Assembly: GCA_025963815.1 (NCBI GenBank)
Contig: JAOQAA010000302.1
Location: 1 to 9,081 of the forward strand
Length of the DNA: 9,081 bases
Direction of reading: 5' to 3'
Origin: Capsulimonas sp.
GTDB taxonomy: Bacteria > Armatimonadota > Armatimonadia > Armatimonadales > Capsulimonadaceae
Position 1 is the first letter of the stretch. Every line of letters starts with the position of its first letter. Positions 1-6,976 of the stretch are shown here, one piece after another. The notes under the pieces are model-generated. The model saw only the letters and a program-made list of their open reading frames with translations, searched no databases and was not told the DNA's origin. A program made the translations under genes and the position numbers.

Positions 1-1
1 G

Positions 2-529
2 CCGGCAGCTTTCGCAAACGCCGAACGAAAACCAGGCGAGGCCATGCGGACTCCAAAATCAAAAGCGCGCTTCGATCAATGGATCGACGTCAACGGGCGA
101 TCTACGATTCACCAATTACGCGAGCTGTCGAGGAACGCGAAGCTACCTGGGCAATCCATTTACAAAGCCATCGACAATCAACTGACGAGCCTGATGGCGA
201 ACCCTGCCGATGATTACGCTCTCGCCCATTCTCTCATTCCGCGTCTCACGACGCCAATTCAGCGTCGTTATGTTATGACGGCGTCGGCGCAATCCACTGT
301 GGAGGCAACGGATATTTTCATCTGGTTCGCAAAGCACCATCGGTTCCCGTACACACTTACTCAGGCAAATGCCCGTTTTTGCGTTGATCCCTACTCCGGC
401 AAGCCCTTCCACTACGCCCTTACCAAAAACGGCTTCGCTGTATGGAGCTTGGGGCAATCCGGCGGCTACACTCCTCTGCGACCTGACGTCAAGAAAGATC
501 CAACGGCAGCCGCGTTCCAGTATCCTTAA
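2..529 (+). CDS. C-terminal part of a DAGPIY/YRREG-family membrane-anchored protein (array copy 0, 5'-truncated by window edge)
   Basis: The reading frame is open from position 2 with no stop before the ATG at 44, so the ATG is probably internal and the gene begins outside the window. The visible 175 or so residues align with the C-terminal thirds of the three downstream paralogs. They show a KLPGQSIYKAID-like segment matching the DQPYPVSNPQ region of copy 3, a helix followed by HHRFPYTL (equivalent to SFPASL in copy 3), then DPYSGKPFHY, GFAVWSLGQSGG and a final FQYP. It is the most divergent copy: the YRREG stretch is replaced by YALTKNG, and the DGG and the PMPPYY tail are absent. Function is unknown. 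The alternative, a complete 161-residue protein starting at 44, is less likely because no ribosome binding site precedes that ATG and the alignment to the paralogs starts mid-protein. Confidence 0.7.
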   Translation, partial: PAAFANAERKPGEAMRTPKSKARFDQWIDVNGRSTIHQLRELSRNAKLPGQSIYKAIDNQLTSLMANPADDYALAHSLIPRLTTPIQRRYVMTASAQSTVEATDIFIWFAKHHRFPYTLTQANARFCVDPYSGKPFHYALTKNGFAVWSLGQSGGYTPLRPDVKKDPTAAAFQYP

Positions 530-701
530 AGTCGCCGAGAAATTTATTTCAAAGCGGTACGAGCGCACCGGGCTCACGGAGATGTAGGCGCCAGGCAACC
601 GGTGTTCGAGAGAGATGGCCATACAAACACAGAATCCAGCTTACAGGATGACTTCACACTCCTTTACTCATCGAAATCTTTTTTGCAAACTAAACAATCT
701 T
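530..701 (+). other. Intergenic leader between array copies 0 and 1
   Basis: This 172-nt stretch separates the end of copy 0 from the preferred start of copy 1. It holds a 6-bp inverted repeat (CACCGG at 566-571, CCGGTG at 599-604) with a 27-nt loop and no following T-run, so it is not an intrinsic terminator. An in-frame ATG at 615 would extend copy 1 by 29 residues. No convincing -35/-10 pair was found. Confidence 0.4.
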
Positions 702-2063
702 ATGCGTAGACGACCTCTTTTGATTTCCGTCGGCATTGTGTTCACAGCCGCCACGATATTTGTGTGGCGATACTACGCAAATACCGCCCGCTACGCGGAA
801 ACCTCCCATCGACAACTTGTCCATGAAGAACAACTGGCCGAGCGGGAGGGCATTCCTCTCAGTCGCTCGTCGCTCATGGACGTTAAGCCACCCGCCGCCC
901 AAGATGCAGGACCGATCTACGAGCAGCTTCGCACGATCTGGAAAGGCCGCGCCAACGATGAAGACAACATCATTCTCTCCAATGTATGCCAAAGCCATTC
1001 GCCAACTCCGGCTGAGATGTCCAGCGCGCGTCTGGCGCTGAAGCGTCAAGCACACGCGCTCACACTCATTCATCAGGCGGCAAGCCGGCCGCACTGTGTT
1101 TTGCAAATTCATTGGGAAATGCAGAATCCCGCCGACATCCAATACCCTCAATTGGCGATCGTACGACGGTCCACGCGTTTTCTGGAGGCGGAAAGCATTG
1201 TGATGGCGTCCGACGGGAGATATTCGGATGCGGTTCGAAACGCGGCGCTAGGATTTAAGGTTGCAGGTCAAGGAGCAAACGGCAAGTCGGCCATTGCCTA
1301 TCTGTTAGGCGTTGCATGCGATGCCATTACACTGGGAGCAATGCGTAAAATCTTATATCTTTATGGGGATAAGCCTGGCGTAGCCGCCCTCGTTCACGAC
1401 GAAGTGACGCAAAACTTCAAACCGCCAAGCCCTGCTGCAAGCTTACGGTCAGAAGCGGCAATAAATATTGCTCTTCTGGAATACGTCCGCGCCAATGGAT
1501 GGCCCAGCCTTTACGCTCTTACGGAAGAAACTCCAAGGTTTCGCGATAAGGTTCTCGAAGCGACGATTTTGCGAGGAAAGCTGTGGGACGGGATGCGAAA
1601 CACGGATGGCGTGTACATCGTTCAGCACATGCGAAAGGCAATACCCATAGCGGACCGACCATACTTTCAGATTCGATCGGCTCTTGTGGCGCTCGACAAC
1701 GATGTGGCGACAACGACCAAACCTGTCATCGTCGCACAACTCGTGCTCCCCACACTGGAAAAGTTACTTGGCAAGCGCGCACAAGTTCAAAACGATGCGC
1801 AAATGGTCATGCTCGCGTCTCAGATCATTGATCAGCACATCCCCGGATCAGCGTATCCATTGTCCGTCCATACGGCAACCGACATGTACACCGGCAAGCC
1901 ATTACGCTACCGACGCGAAGGCTCTGGCTTTATCATTTACACCCCCGGATTAGAGGGCGCGTTTGACGGCGGGAGTCCAACAACGCGGCCAAAGTTCGCG
2001 GAGTACGTCTTCCACTATCCGATGCCTCCCTATTACCTCCACCCCGAACCGAAAGATCCCTAA
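702..2063 (+). CDS. Membrane-anchored protein of unknown function, tandem array copy 1
   Basis: Encodes 453 residues from ATG 702, or 482 from the in-frame ATG at 615. I chose 702 because it gives MRRRP followed at once by a membrane helix (residues about 5-22), matching copies 2 and 3, which begin with MTK or MNKR and then the helix; neither start has a well-spaced Shine-Dalgarno. The order of parts is anchor, EGIPL motif, DAGPIY (68-73), helical core with a TPR-like segment (about 162-188), AITL-x-AMRKILY (about 208-219), a variable linker, and the C-terminal domain DMYTGKPLRYRREGSGF through DGG (about 394-424), ending in a YPMPPYY tail. Compared with copies 2 and 3, its C-terminal domain starts DMY instead of DPF. 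The anchor and positive N-terminus predict N-in topology with the bulk outside the cytoplasmic membrane (inference). No catalytic motif was recognised. Confidence 0.85.
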   Translation: MRRRPLLISVGIVFTAATIFVWRYYANTARYAETSHRQLVHEEQLAEREGIPLSRSSLMDVKPPAAQDAGPIYEQLRTIWKGRANDEDNIILSNVCQSHSPTPAEMSSARLALKRQAHALTLIHQAASRPHCVLQIHWEMQNPADIQYPQLAIVRRSTRFLEAESIVMASDGRYSDAVRNAALGFKVAGQGANGKSAIAYLLGVACDAITLGAMRKILYLYGDKPGVAALVHDEVTQNFKPPSPAASLRSEAAINIALLEYVRANGWPSLYALTEETPRFRDKVLEATILRGKLWDGMRNTDGVYIVQHMRKAIPIADRPYFQIRSALVALDNDVATTTKPVIVAQLVLPTLEKLLGKRAQVQNDAQMVMLASQIIDQHIPGSAYPLSVHTATDMYTGKPLRYRREGSGFIIYTPGLEGAFDGGSPTTRPKFAEYVFHYPMPPYYLHPEPKDP

Positions 2064-2082
2064 TTTCGGACGCGCAACTTTC

Positions 2083-2112
2083 TTGCCGTTCCTGGGTCAT
2101 ATCGACTAAGAT
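2083..2112 (+). promoter_or_regulatory. Possible sigma70-type promoter for array copy 2
   Basis: TTGCCG (2083-2088) and TAAGAT (2107-2112) are separated by 18 nt and end 29 nt before the ATG at 2142. Both boxes match the bacterial consensus at four or five of six positions. The gap after copy 1 is only 78 nt, so copy 2 may equally be read from an upstream transcript. Confidence 0.4.
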
Positions 2113-2141
2113 CAATCCACTGCCCATGAACGGCTCCAATC

Positions 2142-3548
2142 ATGACCAAATCCCTCGGCATCTTCATCACCTCGATCCTCCTGCTCCTTTGCCTCGCGGT
2201 CGCCTTCCCCTTCTGGTCCCTGCACCGCAGAGAAGCAGCGTACGCCCGCAAGGCGCACCAGGATTTGCTTCGCGAGGTCCGGCTCGCCCGAGCGGAAGGT
2301 ATTCCGCTGGACAGGAGCCGCTGGAAAACTGCGTACCCGCCTCCTGCGGAGGATGCCGGGCCGGTGTATGACGACATCGCGTTGGAGTTGAAAAGATATC
2401 GTGTAAGCGATAAGTCGCTCAACGGCGTCAATTCGACGACAGCACATTACCCGCCCACGGCGAGCGACGTATCACAGGCGAAGAGTACGCTCAAGCAGCA
2501 CGCGCAGCTGCTTGCGCTCATCCATACGGCGCTCGGGCGAAAGCAAGGCGTGCTTCGGCTGGATTGGAACGCAAAAGATCCGTCCGCCATGGATTATCCT
2601 CAGCTCAATGCGATGCGCCCTAGCGCCCGGCTTCTGCTCGCGGAAAGCATGGTCATGGCGCATGAGGGGCGGGTCCAGGAAGCGATCCAAAATCAGGCGC
2701 TGGGATTTCGTATTTCAGACCATTGCGCCAGTGGGAAAACCTGGCTGTTTGCACTCGTTGGTTACAGCGCAAATGCGATTACGCTGCAAGGAATGCGGAA
2801 GCTCCTCTACCAATACGGTGAAAATCCCGCCGTCGCGAAATCGGTGCTGGAAGCAGTCCATAACAATGAACATACGCCGGACCTCATCGGCGGAATGCGC
2901 ATGGATGCGGCCATGCAGTACTGGTCGAACGAATACCTCCGCACACGTCCCCCAAGTGAAGTCATGCCGACGCCCCCCACTTCGGGCGACGGGAGGTGGA
3001 GCGTGCCCCACCTCCCGCAGAGCAAAGCACAGCAAAACGCATATCAGGATGACACAGAAGCCGCTCTTCTGCACCACGCACGCATGAACATTATTGCGTC
3101 AGCGCGTCCGTTCCCCGAGGCGAAGCAGATATCCCTTTCGAATGAGAAGGAGTGGAATCGACTGCTTGAAACACGAATAGAACTCGCCGAAAAATCAAAC
3201 AGCTCCGATGTGGAGTTATTCTCCGTGGGATGGAAAGACAAGGCGGCGACTTCGATCGTAGAAATCTCCGCTCGCCTCTTGATCTGGAAATCACAGCACG
3301 GCGCTTTCCCCGAAACGCTCAGCGCCATCGGCGAGACGCCGCTTGACCCTTTCGCTGAAAAGCCGTTTGGCTACCGGCGCGAAGGCGCCGGCTTCGTGCT
3401 TTACAGCGTAGGCGAGGACGGTAACTTCGACGGCGGCTCCGCAAACGTCAAGCCGAAGGGCAACTCGCCCATGTTCCGCTATCCGATTCCTGCATATTAT
3501 CGGTTGTCGGCGAAGCCCATCGTCTCAAATGGAGTTCAACAACGTTGA
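2142..3548 (+). CDS. Membrane-anchored protein of unknown function, tandem array copy 2
   Basis: Encodes 468 residues. A three-residue N-terminus leads into a hydrophobic helix (about 4-26), followed by HRREAAYARKAH, EGIPL, PPPAEDAGPVY (ending about 76), and a conserved helical core (about 115-235). The core contains LALIHTA, a TPR-like segment ESMVMAHEGRVQEAIQNQAL, and AITLQGMRKLLY (212-223). A poorly conserved, proline-rich stretch lies near 270-300. The C-terminal domain runs DPFAEKPFGYRREGAGF to DGG (402-432), then FRYPIPAYY and a short polar tail. The fold of the C-terminal part resembles the DPWGNPYQY/YSLGADG region of GspG-type pseudopilins, but no prepilin leader is present. No Shine-Dalgarno precedes the ATG; the start is supported by its match to copy 3. 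Substrate, partner and reaction are unknown. Confidence 0.88.
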   Translation: MTKSLGIFITSILLLLCLAVAFPFWSLHRREAAYARKAHQDLLREVRLARAEGIPLDRSRWKTAYPPPAEDAGPVYDDIALELKRYRVSDKSLNGVNSTTAHYPPTASDVSQAKSTLKQHAQLLALIHTALGRKQGVLRLDWNAKDPSAMDYPQLNAMRPSARLLLAESMVMAHEGRVQEAIQNQALGFRISDHCASGKTWLFALVGYSANAITLQGMRKLLYQYGENPAVAKSVLEAVHNNEHTPDLIGGMRMDAAMQYWSNEYLRTRPPSEVMPTPPTSGDGRWSVPHLPQSKAQQNAYQDDTEAALLHHARMNIIASARPFPEAKQISLSNEKEWNRLLETRIELAEKSNSSDVELFSVGWKDKAATSIVEISARLLIWKSQHGAFPETLSAIGETPLDPFAEKPFGYRREGAGFVLYSVGEDGNFDGGSANVKPKGNSPMFRYPIPAYYRLSAKPIVSNGVQQR

Positions 3549-3592
3549 TCTTAACGACGCGCGAGGCAAACTAATCGCTCCTGCGGGTCGGC

Positions 3593-3598
3593 TATACT
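3593..3598 (+). promoter_or_regulatory. Possible -10 element upstream of array copy 3 and its operon
   Basis: TATACT is a five-of-six match to the -10 consensus and lies 32 nt before the ATG at 3631. No good -35 box is visible about 17 nt upstream, so an activator or a weak promoter would be needed. A seven-codon open frame (3606-3629, starting ATGATG and ending TAA) lies between it and the gene, ending one base before the ATG. Confidence 0.35.
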
Positions 3599-3630
3599 TT
3601 TGCAAATGATGAACGTGGCTTTAAACTAAA

Positions 3631-5025
3631 ATGAATAAAAGAAGTATTGTCATCGGTCTGGTAATTGGGACGCCAATCGCGATCGTCATTAGCGTCTGCT
3701 TGTACGCTCACTACCGAAGCCAGCGATTTGCGAAGAATGCACACGCGGCGTACACAGCGCAAATTCGTGCGCTGGGAGCCGAAGGCGTTCCGCTCGTGGC
3801 GGCGCGGCTGCAAGGGCCATTGCCGCCCGGGGCGCGGGACGCCGGTCCGATCTACAAACAGATTGCAGCGCAGATAGCGGCGCACCCGCCGGCCGGCGAC
3901 GATTTGCTTGTCACAAACGGCTTACGGTCAAACCATATCCTGACGACAAACGAGACGAATAAGATTCATAGCGCATTGCAGCGTCAAGCGAAGTTAATGG
4001 CCCTCATCCACACAGCGGCGCAGCGCCCCGAATGCGACCTTCGCATCGACTGGAGCAACCGTAATCCTGCGGCGGTGCTGTTCCCTGACTTCCGCAATAT
4101 TCGAATGGGGACGCGCGCATTGTCCGTTGAAAGTTACGATTTGGCGAGCCGTGGGCGGATGCGGGAAGCGGTCAAAAACCAGGCGCTTGGCTTCCAGCTG
4201 GCGGATCACGCGTACACTGGGAAGACGATTGTCGCCACGCTTGTCGCCGTCGCTTGCGACGCCATCACGCTCGAAGGCATGCGTAAGCTTCTCTACCTCT
4301 CTCATGGTGATCCCGCGACCACACAGGCCATACAGGACGAGGTGCGAAATCATCTCCACATTCACCCGTTCTCCGAATGCCTCAACACGGAACTGACGAT
4401 CCAGGTGTCAGAGATCGAGTTTCTGCGTGAAGATGGACCGGGATCACTGGTCGAAGCCTCCAACTCAGACCCACATAATCCACGTTCATCACATTTTCTG
4501 GGCCTTATTCCTCGATCTCAGTGGAGCGCGTATCTTGATGATAACGGAGCGCTCGTGCTCGCAAAACTGAGACGCGATCGGGCGATCATCGACCAGCCCT
4601 ATCCTGTCTCGAATCCGCAAATGGTCGCCAGTGACGCCGCGTTGGAAAAGGCAATTAAAGATTCCGGCCCACTGCGCTATACGGTGGCGCAAATGCTGAC
4701 TACGAACAAGGCGAAATTCGCGTCGCGACAGACTGTGATCAAGGCGTCCGCAGCGATTACCGATACGTCCACACGTCTGCTTATCTTCAAATCAAAAACC
4801 CATTCGTTTCCCGCCAGCTTGAGCGCGCTTCCCAATATCCCACTCGATCCATTCACCGGCAAGCCATTCAAGTACCGACGCGAAGGCGCAGGCTTTGTGC
4901 TTTACAGCGTTGGCGAGGATGGCGACTTTGATGGGGGAACACCCGCCGCCAAGCCGAAGAAGTACCAATCCATGTTCCGCTACCCCATGCCGCCGTACTA
5001 CACGACGCCGATCAAAGAACAATGA
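3631..5025 (+). CDS. Membrane-anchored protein of unknown function, tandem array copy 3
   Basis: Encodes 464 residues. The start MNKR is followed by a membrane helix (about 5-26), EGVPL, PPGARDAGPIY (ending at 75), and a helical core with MALIHTAAQRPECDLRIDW, a TPR-like segment (ESYDLASRGRMREAVKNQAL) and AITLEGMRKLLY (211-222). The C-terminal domain DPFTGKPFKYRREGAGF to DGG spans about 406-436 and ends with FRYPMPPYY. It is the closest relative of copy 2 in the C-terminal domain. Its stop overlaps the next start in an ATGA (5022-5025), so it is probably translated together with the DUF2809-type gene and the two pseudopilins after it. That arrangement is the main clue to its job: an envelope protein acting with a pilus-like or secretion-like apparatus (inference). 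No Shine-Dalgarno is seen before its ATG. Confidence 0.88.
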   Translation: MNKRSIVIGLVIGTPIAIVISVCLYAHYRSQRFAKNAHAAYTAQIRALGAEGVPLVAARLQGPLPPGARDAGPIYKQIAAQIAAHPPAGDDLLVTNGLRSNHILTTNETNKIHSALQRQAKLMALIHTAAQRPECDLRIDWSNRNPAAVLFPDFRNIRMGTRALSVESYDLASRGRMREAVKNQALGFQLADHAYTGKTIVATLVAVACDAITLEGMRKLLYLSHGDPATTQAIQDEVRNHLHIHPFSECLNTELTIQVSEIEFLREDGPGSLVEASNSDPHNPRSSHFLGLIPRSQWSAYLDDNGALVLAKLRRDRAIIDQPYPVSNPQMVASDAALEKAIKDSGPLRYTVAQMLTTNKAKFASRQTVIKASAAITDTSTRLLIFKSKTHSFPASLSALPNIPLDPFTGKPFKYRREGAGFVLYSVGEDGDFDGGTPAAKPKKYQSMFRYPMPPYYTTPIKEQ

Positions 5026-5447
5026 AGCCTTATTTCACCAGCACCCCAAGCAAACGCCGATCGCGCGCCCTCTGCGCGGCGGCGTTCGTCCTCACGCTTG
5101 CCGCCGGATATTTCTCGCGCAAATTGTCCATCTTCCCAGTCGCCTTCGGCAAATATCCCGGCGATGCACTGTGGGCGCTCATGGTGTATTGGCTGATTGT
5201 TTGCATTCGCCCCACTCTCTCGATCCCCAAAGCCGCCTTAATCACCCTCGCCGTCTCTGTTGCAGTTGAGTTCTTAAAACTCGTTCAAACGCCGTGGCTG
5301 ATCGCCGCACGTCATTCGACATTCGGCGCGTTAATCTTCGGACATATCTTTTCGTGGAATAATATCATTGCCTACGCCGTTGGTATTGTCATCGGTACAG
5401 CTTTGGACTATTTATTCTTACGAAGGAGGTCGGTCAATGTATCGTAA
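5022..5447 (+). CDS. DUF2809-type small integral membrane protein
   Basis: Encodes 141 residues with four predicted membrane helices (about 16-31, 48-62, 70-88, 114-131). Features recalled from the DUF2809 family are visible: GYFSR at 29-33, GDALWALMVYW at 47-57, EFLKL at 83-87, PW at 91-92, an Arg at 97, a Gly-rich turn at 102-107 and W112 to Y118. Length fits the family (about 120-140 residues). The family has no established function and is reminiscent of VanZ-like membrane proteins. The ATG overlaps the stop of array copy 3 (ATGA), with no Shine-Dalgarno of its own, which points to translational coupling. Its last 11 nt overlap the start of the next gene, whose ribosome binding site lies inside this coding region. 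Assignment to DUF2809 is by recalled motif, not by search. Confidence 0.85.
   Translation: MKPYFTSTPSKRRSRALCAAAFVLTLAAGYFSRKLSIFPVAFGKYPGDALWALMVYWLIVCIRPTLSIPKAALITLAVSVAVEFLKLVQTPWLIAARHSTFGALIFGHIFSWNNIIAYAVGIVIGTALDYLFLRRRSVNVS
5423..5430 (+). promoter_or_regulatory. Strong Shine-Dalgarno that fixes the pseudopilin A start
   Basis: AAGGAGGT lies 6 nt before the ATG at 5437, inside the end of the DUF2809-type gene. It decides the start at 5437 over the upstream in-frame ATG at 5368, which would add 23 residues ahead of the prepilin leader. Confidence 0.9.
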
Positions 5448-6186
5448 AGCAGGTGTGACAGTTGCGGAAGTCATCATCGTTTTAATCTTAGTGGCTGTGA
5501 TAGCGGCAGTATTGTTTCCTGTGTTTGCAAAGTCAAGAGATGGGCGTAGGCAAGCCTCATGTCCTTCCAACTTGAAACAAATAGAATTAGGCATTATCCA
5601 ATACGTTCAGGATTATGATGAGTTTTATCCACCGAGGCAAGCACGCATCGACGCAAATGGAAAAGTAGTCTCCTGGCGCGCTATCATTAACTCGTATGTG
5701 AAAAGTACTCAGATTTACCAATGCCCCGACAATCCAGTCGCCAAATGGCCTGATATCGAGAAAGATGGATTTAACCGATCATACGCCGCGAATTCAACAA
5801 CTGTGGCCAAGCTTGGAGCAAGCGGCCCATTCAGCGATGCTTATGGCGGAAAATTGCAGATCGCCGAAATCGCGTCTCCTGCAAGCGTGATTTCGCTGGC
5901 GGAATCGACGGCGGCATTCAATGACATGAATCTGACATTTCCCGATGGATTTACACACAAATTTCACGCCGGGAATCCGGTAGGAGCGTTGTATGCTGGC
6001 CACACGGGCGGATCGAATTATGGATTTGTCGATGGACACGTGAAATATCTTCATCCTTCGGACACGCTCAATCAGAACGTGAACATGTGGACGCGCGATA
6101 ACTCGAACTTCTCGGACACGGAAAACTCTCAAGCATTGGCAGTACTGCAATTTCCGGCAGATCAAGAAAAGGGAGGTCAGCGATGA
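5437..6186 (+). CDS. Type II secretion/type IV pilus-like pseudopilin with H-X9-DG motif (pseudopilin A)
   Basis: Encodes 249 residues. The N-terminus is MYRKAG then VTVAE: a basic leader, Gly6 as the -1 residue for prepilin peptidase, and Glu11 at mature position +5. A hydrophobic helix (about 7-29) ends in VLFPVFAKSR. The first mature residue is Val where Phe is usual, which the peptidase can still accept in other systems. Next come SCPSNLKQI with Cys42, a QDYDEFYPP segment, IYQCPDN with Cys96 (the only two cysteines, a plausible disulfide), and an H-X9-DG motif (His189 to Asp199-Gly200) followed by HVK. These mark the large H-X9-DG pseudopilin families of Armatimonadota and Planctomycetota. 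The product would be inserted in the inner membrane, processed by a prepilin peptidase encoded elsewhere, and assembled in a pseudopilus or displayed at the envelope. Its 5' half looks AT-richer than the neighbouring genes. Confidence 0.92.
   Translation: MYRKAGVTVAEVIIVLILVAVIAAVLFPVFAKSRDGRRQASCPSNLKQIELGIIQYVQDYDEFYPPRQARIDANGKVVSWRAIINSYVKSTQIYQCPDNPVAKWPDIEKDGFNRSYAANSTTVAKLGASGPFSDAYGGKLQIAEIASPASVISLAESTAAFNDMNLTFPDGFTHKFHAGNPVGALYAGHTGGSNYGFVDGHVKYLHPSDTLNQNVNMWTRDNSNFSDTENSQALAVLQFPADQEKGGQR
6171..6177 (+). promoter_or_regulatory. Shine-Dalgarno for pseudopilin B
   Basis: GGGAGGT lies 5 nt before the ATG at 6183 and inside the end of pseudopilin A. It supports the start at 6183 and independent initiation in addition to coupling through the ATGA overlap. 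Confidence 0.85.
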
Positions 6187-6956
6187 GACGTAACGCAGGC
6201 GTATCACGCCGCGATCTTCTGGCGGTTCTCGCCATCATCGGCGTTGTTACCGCCGTGTTGTATCCGGTCTTTTCGAAAGCAGGAAGTCATTCCGGTCCCA
6301 GCCCTTATTCCAATCCCAAACAAATCGGGCTGGCGATGCTTCAGTATGCCGAGGACAACGAGCAATATCTGCCGCCGCGTCAGGCATACACAGGTTACAA
6401 TCACGAACTGGTGTCTTGGCGCCGAATCCTCTATCCCTATGTGAAGAACGAGGCGATTTATCAATCCTGGGAAAACGGCGCGGCCAAGGAACCGGACCTC
6501 GAACACGACGGTTACAATCGCTCTTACGCCGTCAACTCCACGACCGTCGCACGGCCCGGCGCCAGCGGTCCGTTTAGCGATGTTTACGGCGGCAAGTCGA
6601 AGCTCCAGGATATCAAAAACCCAGCGGCAACAGCCTTGCTGACCGAGACAACGGCAGCGTACAACGATATCAACGTCACACTACCCGAAGCGTTTACGTC
6701 CGAGTTCGGCCACGGCAAAAACCGCGGTGCGCTGTATGCGGGATATCAGTCGAAATCCGCATATCTGTTCGCCGACGGTCATGTCAAAGGCTGGAAGCCA
6801 CAGGACACGCTATCCGTCAATGGCAAGAACCTATGGACGCGCGACAATTCCGATTTTTCTTCCACGGAAACCGCAGCGGCGTCCGCCGTGCTGCAATACT
6901 CGCAGGATCATTACCAAGAGATGCAGCGAAAGCGCGGGGGACAGCAAGCCCAATAA
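6183..6956 (+). CDS. Divergent pseudopilin paralog lacking Cys pair and H-X9-DG histidine (pseudopilin B)
   Basis: Encodes 257 residues that align end to end with pseudopilin A, about half identical by eye, with strong blocks such as RSYA-x-NSTTVA, GASGPFSD-x-YGGK, GALYAG, DGHVK and LWTRDNS-like text. The leader MRRNAG and a helix ending VLYPVF (about 7-30) are kept, but the residue at +5 is Asp11 instead of Glu. It has no cysteine: the equivalents of Cys42 and Cys96 are Pro41 and Ser95. The H-X9-DG histidine is Tyr188, while DG (198-199) and HVK remain. The frame is intact and has a good ribosome binding site, so it is expressed rather than a pseudogene. It is most simply a specialised partner of pseudopilin A arising by tandem duplication. 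Whether a prepilin peptidase processes it is uncertain. No terminator was seen after it. Confidence 0.88.
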   Translation: MRRNAGVSRRDLLAVLAIIGVVTAVLYPVFSKAGSHSGPSPYSNPKQIGLAMLQYAEDNEQYLPPRQAYTGYNHELVSWRRILYPYVKNEAIYQSWENGAAKEPDLEHDGYNRSYAVNSTTVARPGASGPFSDVYGGKSKLQDIKNPAATALLTETTAAYNDINVTLPEAFTSEFGHGKNRGALYAGYQSKSAYLFADGHVKGWKPQDTLSVNGKNLWTRDNSDFSSTETAAASAVLQYSQDHYQEMQRKRGGQQAQ

Positions 6957-6976
6957 AAATACGCAGACAGCGAGGA

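Noticed and set aside
566..604. Inverted repeat CACCGG/CCGGTG between copies 0 and 1
   Set aside because: The stem is 6 bp with a 27-nt loop and no T-run, so it is not an intrinsic terminator and may be chance.
541..615. A GC-rich segment with GAGATG and GGCAACCGG text faintly recalling a SAM-type riboswitch core
   Set aside because: The required SAM-I helices and conserved blocks cannot be laid out around it, and the downstream gene has no link to methionine or SAM metabolism.
143..622. A 159-codon open frame on the - strand
   Set aside because: It overlaps the array copy 0 coding frame, which is supported by paralogy; its own translation shows no recognisable domain.
6183..6956. Pseudopilin B as a pseudogene
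   Set aside because: The frame is uninterrupted, the ribosome binding site is strong and large blocks are conserved with pseudopilin A; only specific motif residues are changed.
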